This document shows, in pieces, positions 1 through 5,345 of a stretch of 11,853 bases of DNA (within the stretch, counting starts at the first letter, position 1; the number at the start of each line of letters is the position of its first letter). A program made the position numbers and the translations under genes. The notes beneath the pieces were generated by a model. It saw only the letters and a list, made by a program, of their open reading frames with translations, was not told where the DNA came from and did not search any database. Origin of the DNA: Clostridia bacterium (GTDB lineage: Bacteria; Bacillota; Clostridia; Peptostreptococcales; Anaerovoracaceae); assembly GCA_024403005.1 (NCBI GenBank), contig JAKSSQ010000039.1, positions 1 to 11,853 of the forward strand. The letters are read 5' to 3'.

Positions 1-691
1 GGAAACTTACATCGTCGCACGCCTGGATGGAAGAGGCTTTACAAAGCTTACTAAAGAAGTGTGTAAATTTGAAGCTCCTTTCGATACACGTTTTCGCGAT
101 ATGATGACAGAGACTGTTAAACAGCTGATGAATTGCGGTTTCAGAGTTGTGTATGGTTTTACAGAAAGCGATGAAATTTCACTTCTCTTTCACCCTAAAG
201 AATGTACTTTCGGAAGAAAAGTGCGCAAATATAACTCAGTTTTAGCAGGAGTTGCCAGTGCGGCCTTTTCCATGCAGCTGGGCCAACCCGGTATTTTCGA
301 CTGCAGAATAGTGCCGCTCCCGACAGTTCAGCGAGTGAAAGACTATTTTCTCTGGCGGCAGGAGGATGCTCACAGAAATTCCCTGAATGCGCACTGCTAC
401 TGGATGCTGCGCAGGAACGGAGCTTCTGTGAGGGAAGCCACAAGGCAGCTTGAAGGGCAATCAGTTTCCTATAAGAATGAATTGCTGTTTCAGAACGGAA
501 TAAACTTCGCAGACCTTCCGAACTGGCAGAAGCGAGGAATCGGAGTTTACTTCAAAAATTATGAAAAAATCGGAATAAATCCGATTACAAATGAACAAAA
601 AACGACTGTCCGCAAAGAACTATCAGTAGAATATAACCTTCCTCTGGGAGAAGAGTATGCCGGTTTTATAGAAACTCTTTTGGATTCTTAG
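1..691 (+). CDS. Thg1-like tRNA 3'-5' nucleotidyltransferase (5' end outside window)
   Basis: The reading frame is open from base 2, so the start lies upstream; about 229 residues are visible and it ends at TAG 689-691. It resembles the tRNA(His) guanylyltransferase (Thg1)/Thg1-like family, which adds nucleotides in the 3'-5' direction to tRNA 5' ends. Visible motifs are RLDGRGF (fragment residues 7-13) and ESDE (residues 55-58), whose Asp9 and Asp57 match the two metal-binding carboxylates. Next come the WRQEDAHRNSLN segment, equivalent to the conserved WRQxDxHxNxLxN, and YKNELLF, equivalent to the KNEILF block near the C terminus. Bacterial members are thought mainly to repair truncated tRNA 5' ends, since bacterial tRNA(His) normally gets its extra G from the gene. 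An internal GTG at 59 is not the real start because it would remove the first metal ligand. No terminator is seen after it. The family call is confident; the exact substrate is unknown. Confidence 0.9.
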   Translation, partial: ETYIVARLDGRGFTKLTKEVCKFEAPFDTRFRDMMTETVKQLMNCGFRVVYGFTESDEISLLFHPKECTFGRKVRKYNSVLAGVASAAFSMQLGQPGIFDCRIVPLPTVQRVKDYFLWRQEDAHRNSLNAHCYWMLRRNGASVREATRQLEGQSVSYKNELLFQNGINFADLPNWQKRGIGVYFKNYEKIGINPITNEQKTTVRKELSVEYNLPLGEEYAGFIETLLDS

Positions 692-732
692 GCCTCCGCT
701 TTTTGTGATGATATTTATTCTGCAAGAATTAA

Positions 733-803
733 TTCCCTTACCTGATTGACGATTCCCTTATTTTCGCCTATTATTTAAGGGAAAGAAAGGGGCAATAAGG
801 GAA
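733..803. promoter_or_regulatory. Four-half-site dyad operator over the fic promoter
   Basis: Four exact 8-bp copies of one element occur here: TTCCCTTA at 733-740 and 753-760, and its reverse complement TAAGGGAA at 776-783 and 796-803. Each same-direction pair is exactly 20 bp apart, and the whole set is symmetric about position 768. The outer right copy reaches the A of the fic ATG and lies just after its ribosome binding site. The second copy lies in the promoter spacer. Copies two and four extend to an 11-bp perfect inverted match (752-762 and 794-804). This is the layout expected for a dimeric or tetrameric repressor. The protein that binds is not shown by the sequence; the C-terminal winged helix of the Fic protein is an obvious candidate. 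Confidence 0.8.
746..774 (+). promoter_or_regulatory. Predicted sigma-70/SigA promoter of the fic gene
   Basis: TTGACG at 746-751 and TATTAT at 769-774 are separated by exactly 17 bp. Transcription would start near 781, about 20 bases before the ATG at 803. A purine-rich ribosome binding site, AAGGGG, lies at 787-792. The promoter is embedded in the symmetric TTCCCTTA/TAAGGGAA cluster, so repressor binding would be expected to block it. Confidence 0.65.
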
Positions 804-1849
804 TGAGAAGTTTCAATTATTCTATAATTAAAGATCAGAAATGGGATTCGGAAATCCTGGGCTTGATAGCGGCTATTTACAAAGAAGCGGGTAAGCAGGA
901 ATTATTCCTGAAACAAAAGCCGGAAGAACTCGATAAACTCGTAGAAATCGCAAAAATACAAAGTACTGAAGCTTCTAATGAAATTGAAGGTATTGTAACC
1001 ACAAGTACGAGAATTCGGCAGCTGGTTGAAGAAAAAACCACTCCAAAAAACCGTGACGAACAGGAAATCGCAGGTTACCGGGATGTACTTAATAACATCC
1101 ACGAGAATTTTGACGTTATTCCGATTACTCAAAACTATATCCTTCAGCTACATAAGACCCTTTACAGCCATATGTATAACCCGGCTGCAGGACGAACAAA
1201 AACTGTACAAAACTATATAAGTGCAGCTTATCCGGATGGCCATACGGAGATTTTGTTTACTCCGCCAGCACCATTTGAAACCCCGGATGCAATTGACAGA
1301 ATTTGCGAAGAATACAATAGCGTAACAGGTAATATGGAGCTTGAACCACTCATAGCCATACCGGTATTCATTCACGACTTTCTCTGCATTCATCCGTTCA
1401 ACGATGGTAATGGCAGAATGAGCCGTTTGCTCACAACACTGCTCCTTTACAGAAGCGGATTCTATGTTGGCAAGTATATTTCTCTTGAAGCTAAAATTGC
1501 AAACAGTAAAGATCTGTACTATGAGTCTCTTAGGGCCTCGCAAGGCGGATGGCATGAAGGAACAGAGGATGTCATTCCATTCATCAAGTATATGCTTGGT
1601 ACAATACTGGCTGCTTACAAAGATTTTGAAGACCGTATGTCCCTGGTAGAAGTTAAATTATCCGCACTGGAAATGGTAAACAGAGCCAGCCTGAATAAGA
1701 TTGGCCGATTCAACAAACAGGATATCCGTGAATTATGCCCTTCCTTAAGCGACAGTTCCATAGAGAGTGCTTTAAGAAAACTGGTTGAATCCGGTACGCT
1801 GAAAAAAGAAGGTAAAGGAAAGAATACCTGTTACTACAGGCTTATATAG
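803..1849 (+). CDS. Fic family protein, class II, with C-terminal winged helix
   Basis: This 348-residue protein belongs to the Fic family, most members of which transfer AMP from ATP to a target hydroxyl group. The catalytic loop HPFNDGNGRMSR is intact at residues 197-208 (His197 as base, Asp201 for the metal, Arg205 and Arg208 for phosphates). The N-terminal part (about 1-80) resembles the Fic_N domain and carries the inhibitory motif S/TxxxEG as S58...E62-G63; this places it in class II, where the inhibitory helix sits in the same chain. Residues of about 285-348 look like a winged helix-turn-helix (a NKQDIRELCP helix, then SDSSIESALRKLVESG and the GTLKKEGKGK wing), as in the Shewanella SoFic architecture. 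The start ATG follows AAGGGG. The gene looks more AT-rich than those downstream: five 60-base rows counted by eye gave 33-48% GC. Its target is unknown; it may be a stand-alone autoregulated AMP transferase rather than half of a toxin-antitoxin pair. Confidence 0.93.
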   Translation: MRSFNYSIIKDQKWDSEILGLIAAIYKEAGKQELFLKQKPEELDKLVEIAKIQSTEASNEIEGIVTTSTRIRQLVEEKTTPKNRDEQEIAGYRDVLNNIHENFDVIPITQNYILQLHKTLYSHMYNPAAGRTKTVQNYISAAYPDGHTEILFTPPAPFETPDAIDRICEEYNSVTGNMELEPLIAIPVFIHDFLCIHPFNDGNGRMSRLLTTLLLYRSGFYVGKYISLEAKIANSKDLYYESLRASQGGWHEGTEDVIPFIKYMLGTILAAYKDFEDRMSLVEVKLSALEMVNRASLNKIGRFNKQDIRELCPSLSDSSIESALRKLVESGTLKKEGKGKNTCYYRLI

Positions 1850-1867
1850 TTTATAAGGAATTGCACA

Positions 1868-2365
1868 ATGACTAAAATATTATTCATCTGCCACGGCAAC
1901 ATCTGCCGCTCGCCCATGGCGGAGTTCGTATTAAAAGATATGGTGGAAAAGAAAGGCCTGCAGGGCCGGTTCCATATAGAATCCGCGGCGACGAGCACGG
2001 AGGAAATCTGGGGCGGCGTGGGCAATCCGGTTTATCCGCCTGCACAACGGGAGCTGGTTAAGCACGGAATTGGGTCAAGCGAGTACACGGACTTCCGGAA
2101 GAAACGCGCACGCCAGGTTACCAAATCCGATTACGAAAAGTTCGACTATCTGCTCTGCGCCGACGCAAACAACATCCGAAACACCATGCGTATTACCGGG
2201 CCGGATCCGCAGCATAAAGTCCGTTTAATGCTGGATTTTGCAGAAATCGAGGCCTTAAAAGGCAAAAATATAACAGACCCCTGGTACAGCGGCAACTTCG
2301 AAGAAGCGTATGGCGACGTGGAAGCTGCCTGCAGAGGTCTGCTTAACTATCTACTGACCAATTAA
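1868..2365 (+). CDS. Low-molecular-weight protein-tyrosine phosphatase
   Basis: The 165-residue protein has the family's N-terminal P-loop CHGNICRS (residues 8-15, CX5R with nucleophile Cys8 and Arg14, plus a second Cys13) and the general-acid motif DPWY (residues 137-140, Asp137). The length is normal for the family. Such enzymes remove phosphate from phosphotyrosine, often from bacterial tyrosine kinases, or act on small phosphorylated molecules. AAGGAA at 1855-1860 lies 7 bases before the ATG. The gene begins 18 bases after the fic stop codon, so it may be cotranscribed, but base composition rises noticeably at this point (the 60-base row at 2101 is 52% GC by count). No kinase or polysaccharide gene is in view to name its partner. 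An arsenate reductase role is less likely because the additional redox cysteines of that branch are not evident. Confidence 0.92.
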   Translation: MTKILFICHGNICRSPMAEFVLKDMVEKKGLQGRFHIESAATSTEEIWGGVGNPVYPPAQRELVKHGIGSSEYTDFRKKRARQVTKSDYEKFDYLLCADANNIRNTMRITGPDPQHKVRLMLDFAEIEALKGKNITDPWYSGNFEEAYGDVEAACRGLLNYLLTN

Positions 2366-2393
2366 TCTCTCAAAACTCTAACCGGAGAACAAT

Positions 2394-2810
2394 ATGATAA
2401 GACCTATTATGAAAGACCCGCTCTTCCTTTCAAAAAAGAGCGAAACAGCAAATATATCCGATATGCCGGTCGCCTTGGACCTGCTGCAGACCCTTGGGGC
2501 CCACGCCCATGAATGTGTAGGAATGGCCGCAAACATGATCGGCGTAAGCAAAAAAATCATCGTTTTTACGGACGAAGCCGACGGAATGAACAAAATCATG
2601 TTCAACCCGGTAATCGCCTTTAAATCGGGCGAATACGAGGTCGAGGAGGGATGCCTGTCCCTGCCAGGAGTCCGCAAAACCAAACGATACAATAAAATTA
2701 CCGTCGAATACCAGGACATGAACTTCAAAAAGAAAACCGGCAAGTTCAGCGGCTTTACCGCCCAGATTATCCAGCACGAAATCGACATGACCAACGGAAT
2801 ATTAATCTAA
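2394..2810 (+). CDS. Peptide deformylase-like protein with altered metal site
   Basis: The 138-residue protein aligns over its whole length with the short peptide deformylase paralogues of Firmicutes. Motif 1 reads CVGMAANMIG (residues 41-50), motif 2 EGCLSLPG (residues 85-92, ligand Cys87) and motif 3 QHEIDMTNG (residues 127-135). In active deformylases, which remove the N-formyl group from nascent proteins, motif 3 is HExDH and supplies two metal-binding histidines. Here the first (His128) and the catalytic Glu129 are kept, but the second is Met132, encoded by an unambiguous ATG codon. The usual Gln of motif 1 is also Met, although AANMIG appears common in this short subfamily as I recall it. 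The enzyme may be inactive, bind metal differently or act on another substrate. A GGAGA site at 2384-2388 precedes the ATG, and the gap from the phosphatase is 28 bases, so the two are probably one transcript. Confidence 0.88.
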   Translation: MIRPIMKDPLFLSKKSETANISDMPVALDLLQTLGAHAHECVGMAANMIGVSKKIIVFTDEADGMNKIMFNPVIAFKSGEYEVEEGCLSLPGVRKTKRYNKITVEYQDMNFKKKTGKFSGFTAQIIQHEIDMTNGILI

Positions 2811-2813
2811 GTA

Positions 2814-2841
2814 AAAATCCACCTCAGCTGAGGTGGATTTT
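2814..2841. terminator. Bidirectional intrinsic terminator, perfect 28-bp palindrome
   Basis: The stretch is a perfect palindrome centred on CAG|CTG, with AAAATCC on the left and GGATTTT on the right. It lies between the convergent ends of the deformylase-like gene (stop at 2810) and the metallo-hydrolase gene (stop at 2852). The U-run needed for termination is present on both strands (TTTT at the right end; the complement of AAAAA at 2813-2817 on the left), so one element can serve both transcripts. Confidence 0.88.
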
Positions 2842-2851
2842 AAAATGCAGT

Positions 2852-3631
2852 TTATAAGTCCGGGCCAGCTATCGAAGCGATAAAAACATCTCTTGAAGAG
2901 TGATATTCGTGCCCCTTTATGCAGTTTTTGAACGGATATTTCGCAAGTTCCGCCAGATATGCGTTAAGAGCTTCCGCATCGTAAGGCATTTTACTCATTT
3001 CGATTCCTGCTTCTTCGGGTTTTTCGGGGTCGTAGTTCCAGGGCATGCCGAAAAGATCCTTTCCGGCGCTGTCTGAAAGAAATGCAAACTCTTCTTCCGG
3101 CACATAGCAGATTACCGAGTCCTTGGAATGTGGCCCGCCTACATGCCTTATCCGGCAGGTAACTCCGCCAAGATCGATATCCAGAGACTCCTCGAACACT
3201 ATATCCGCAGTCCGAAAGTGCGGAATAGCCTTAAGATCCATGCCGTGCTCCCGCTGAACCATATCGTAGCAGAACAGTATGTCCTCTCCGGTTTTAACCC
3301 GCTTCTTCATGTCTTCTAAATTCCATTCCCACTTGCAGACTTCCTTCAGCTTTTCGTTGGTTTCCTTCCCTGCAATTACGGGAATGCCGAGAAAACTCAT
3401 GCCAAGCGCGTGGTCCCAGTGCCAGTGAGAAAGCACAGCCGCATCCGGGAAAGCAAGTCCGCTTTCCGCCAGTACCCTTTTGTATTCTTCAACATGTGCA
3501 GCAGATGCACCGCAGTCAAACATAAGAGAATACTTATCCCCTTTTATGTATCCCAGGTTCGGGCGGTCTGTGTCCGGGCCGAAATCCATATAGTAAATCC
3601 GGTCCGAAATTTTGCATAATTCGTGCTTCAT
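2852..3631 (-). CDS. Metallo-beta-lactamase-fold hydrolase
   Basis: The 259-residue protein has the full set of MBL-fold metal ligands: SHWHWDH (His69, His71, Asp73, His74), His168 in GGPHSKDS, Asp187 in LSDSAG, and His241 in KGHEYH. This predicts a two-metal hydrolase. Family members cleave thioesters, lactones, phosphodiesters or beta-lactams, and nothing visible fixes the substrate. No signal peptide is evident, so it is probably cytoplasmic. It is the last gene of a minus-strand operon, starting 15 bases after the reductase stop codon; AAGG in the gap is a modest ribosome binding site. It could hydrolyse a product of the neighbouring reductase, but that is only suggested by position. Confidence 0.88.
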   Translation of the reverse strand: MKHELCKISDRIYYMDFGPDTDRPNLGYIKGDKYSLMFDCGASAAHVEEYKRVLAESGLAFPDAAVLSHWHWDHALGMSFLGIPVIAGKETNEKLKEVCKWEWNLEDMKKRVKTGEDILFCYDMVQREHGMDLKAIPHFRTADIVFEESLDIDLGGVTCRIRHVGGPHSKDSVICYVPEEEFAFLSDSAGKDLFGMPWNYDPEKPEEAGIEMSKMPYDAEALNAYLAELAKYPFKNCIKGHEYHSSRDVFIASIAGPDL

Positions 3632-3646
3632 AAGAGGCCCGCCTTG

Positions 3647-4795
3647 CTAAATACCGAACAGTTCTGCAGTCTTAACCATTCTGTCTGCAATCTTTACGCC
3701 GAAGGGGCAGCGGCTCTCGCAGCCTCTGCAGCCAACGCATTCGGATGCGTGGTGGCTCAGCGCTTCGTAATGTGCCTTAACGGATTCGGGTACGGATTCC
3801 TGGATGGTTGCCAGGTCGTAGAATTTGTTCACCATGGCGATGTCGATGTCTGCCGGGCAGGGCTTGCAGTGACCGCAATAGGTGCACTGGCCCTTGTAGG
3901 AATGAAGCGGCGCATTCGCGATAACGGATGCATAATCCTTTTCTTCATCTGTTGCTTCTTCGTAGTAAACAGCTTTGTCGACCTGTTCCTTGGTGTCGTA
4001 GCCGCAGAGCACGGATGCTGCGCCGGGTCTTCCGAGGGCGTAGTGGATGCACTGGGAAGGCGTCATTGCAGCTCCGAAAGGAGATCTTGCAGCGTCGAAG
4101 AGGCGTCCGCCGGCGAAGCCCTTCATAACGGTGACGCCGATGTCGAATTCCTCGCAGGCCTTGTAGAATAAAGCTCTGTCGGGGTCGATACCGCTAAGCT
4201 CTGCATCGAAACTGTCCTTGTGCATGTCGTCCAGGATGCCGTCGTGGGCAGGCAGCATGTCGAAAGCCGGGTTAATGCTGAAGAGTATCATCTCCACATA
4301 GCCGGATTTTGCAGCCTTAATTGCAACCTTGGGGTTGTGAGAGCTTAAGCCGATGTGCTTAATAATGCCCTTTTCCTTAAGGTCAAAGATGTATTTTAAG
4401 TATTCGGAGCCCTGAATTTCGTCCCATTCAGCTTCGGAGTCCACGTAGTGGATCATGCCAATGTCGATGTAATCTGTCTGCAGTCTTGCGAGCAGGTCTT
4501 CGAAAGCCGGCTTAACGTACTGCATTTCTCTGGATCTGTAGTACTGTCCGTCCTTCCAGGTTGACCCAACGTGGCCCTGAACGAACCACTTGTCTCTGTT
4601 TTCCTTAATGCCTTCTCCGATAATATCCCTGGATTTGGGGTCCGGCATCCAGCAGTCGATGATGTTTATGCCCTTAGAAGATGCATATTTAATAAGTTCG
4701 ATGCCTTCTTCGTTAGTGTGGCGTTCCAGCCATTCTGCGCCGAAGCCGATTTCGCTTACGAGAAGTTCTGTTTTTCCGAGTCGTCTGAGTTTCAT
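3647..4795 (-). CDS. Aldo/keto reductase-fold oxidoreductase with two [4Fe-4S] motifs
   Basis: The 382-residue protein has an aldo/keto reductase TIM barrel (about residues 1-295; MKLRRLGKTELLVSEIGFG at the N terminus, GLSSHNP at 149-155) followed by a ferredoxin-like tail. Cluster motif one is CTYCGHCKPCP (Cys304, 307, 310, 313) and motif two is CVGCRGCESRCP (Cys353, 356, 359, 363), so two [4Fe-4S] clusters are expected. Of the usual Asp-Tyr-Lys-His tetrad, Asp47 and His116 are present, but the Tyr position appears to be Asp52 in DCWMPDP and the Lys position His75 in VQGHVG. Ordinary NADPH-dependent carbonyl reduction is therefore doubtful, and electron transfer through the clusters is plausible. 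AAAGGAGG at 4801-4808 is a very strong ribosome binding site overlapping the stop of the upstream transporter gene, so the genes are probably coupled. Confidence 0.9.
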   Translation of the reverse strand: MKLRRLGKTELLVSEIGFGAEWLERHTNEEGIELIKYASSKGINIIDCWMPDPKSRDIIGEGIKENRDKWFVQGHVGSTWKDGQYYRSREMQYVKPAFEDLLARLQTDYIDIGMIHYVDSEAEWDEIQGSEYLKYIFDLKEKGIIKHIGLSSHNPKVAIKAAKSGYVEMILFSINPAFDMLPAHDGILDDMHKDSFDAELSGIDPDRALFYKACEEFDIGVTVMKGFAGGRLFDAARSPFGAAMTPSQCIHYALGRPGAASVLCGYDTKEQVDKAVYYEEATDEEKDYASVIANAPLHSYKGQCTYCGHCKPCPADIDIAMVNKFYDLATIQESVPESVKAHYEALSHHASECVGCRGCESRCPFGVKIADRMVKTAELFGI

Positions 4796-4807
4796 TGCGT
4801 CCTCCTT

Positions 4808-5236
4808 TTAGTTCATATTTATCAATCCCAGGCCTGCTGTGCAGATTACGATGCCCATGATTTTATTCCATGTAATCGGCTCCTTGTACAGTGCGTAGCC
4901 GACAAAAATCAGTACTATTGCGAGCAGAACTGCCTGGATTACCTGCATTGTGCTCACGGGCCAGCCCACTTTATATGCGTAGATAAAGCCAACCTCGAGC
5001 CCAACAACCGCAAAGCCCAGAATAAAGGGCGCCCAGTTGAGCTTGCCGTATTCCTCCAGTATCCTGCCGCCTCCGCCCAGCACGTGGAACAGGATAAACG
5101 CGGTTACCGCACCTATGGAATAGGTAACCGTAAGGGATGCAAAGGGGTTAAGGCCGTCCGGCACGGACTTCGCGCAGATGTGGTAAAACAGATTTGAAAG
5201 CACTACCAGTGCCATGGTCCAAATATATCCAAGCAT
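4808..5236 (-). CDS. Half-size EamA/DMT-type membrane transporter
   Basis: The protein is small and very hydrophobic: 142 residues from the chosen start, with about five predicted membrane segments (near 4-20, 31-54, 69-88, 94-115, 123-140). The last one, after KEPITWNKIMG, resembles the end of an EamA repeat. Full drug/metabolite transporters have two such repeats, so this one probably works as a dimer. The longest frame begins at 5248, but that ATG has no ribosome binding site, whereas GGAGG at 5242-5246 lies 5 bases before the ATG at 5234-5236, so the shorter form is preferred. It is the first gene of the minus-strand operon with the reductase and the MBL-fold hydrolase. It may move a substrate or product of those enzymes; the substrate is unknown. 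A small multidrug resistance protein would have only four segments. Confidence 0.8.
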   Translation of the reverse strand: MLGYIWTMALVVLSNLFYHICAKSVPDGLNPFASLTVTYSIGAVTAFILFHVLGGGGRILEEYGKLNWAPFILGFAVVGLEVGFIYAYKVGWPVSTMQVIQAVLLAIVLIFVGYALYKEPITWNKIMGIVICTAGLGLINMN

Positions 5237-5241
5237 TATTT

Positions 5242-5246
5242 CCTCC
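5242..5246 (-). promoter_or_regulatory. Ribosome binding site fixing the EamA protein start
   Basis: GGAGG on the minus strand lies 5 bases before the ATG at 5234-5236 and overlaps the upstream in-frame ATG at 5246-5248. This argues that the first four codons of the longest frame are not translated. Confidence 0.75.
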
Positions 5247-5276
5247 ATGTTAAGATAATTCTTCGTGTACTATGAT

Positions 5277-5304
5277 ATTATATCAGTATCAGGTCTGATT
5301 CCAA
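5277..5304 (-). promoter_or_regulatory. Predicted promoter of the transporter-reductase-hydrolase operon
   Basis: On the minus strand a TTGGAA box (5299-5304) and a perfect TATAAT box (5277-5282) are separated by 16 bp. Transcription would start near 5270, leaving a leader of about 35 bases before the ATG at 5236. Two small palindromes overlap its -35 box and spacer. Confidence 0.6.
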
Positions 5305-5308
5305 TCAG
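5288..5308. promoter_or_regulatory. Overlapping palindromes in the divergent intergenic region
   Basis: ATCAG-GT-CTGAT (5288-5299) and CTGATT-CC-AATCAG (5295-5308) overlap and share a CTGAT arm. A further ATCAG lies at 5282-5286 and another just before the ribosome binding site of the ABC exporter gene (5333-5337). They cover the -35 box and spacer of the minus-strand promoter, so they may be a regulator site shared by the two divergent units. No regulator gene is adjacent, and short AT-rich palindromes can occur by chance. Confidence 0.4.
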
Positions 5309-5345
5309 CATTAACCGATATTTTTGAACACAATCAGGAGGATTT

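Noticed and set aside
717..729. ATTCT-GCA-AGAAT hairpin after the Thg1-like gene as a terminator
   Set aside because: The stem is only five A/T-rich pairs with no T-run after it.
803..1849. Fic gene as the toxin of a toxin-antitoxin pair
   Set aside because: The inhibitory S/TxxxEG motif is within the same chain and no small antitoxin frame lies next to it, so a class II self-inhibited protein fits better.
2394..2460. Loss of the motif 1 Gln (Met in AANMIG) as evidence that the deformylase is dead
   Set aside because: AANMIG is, as far as I recall, common in the short deformylase paralogues of Firmicutes, so only the HEIDM change was kept as unusual.
3623..4171. A 182-codon plus-strand frame opposite the aldo/keto reductase
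   Set aside because: It mirrors the cysteine-rich tail and barrel of the reductase and has no domain of its own.
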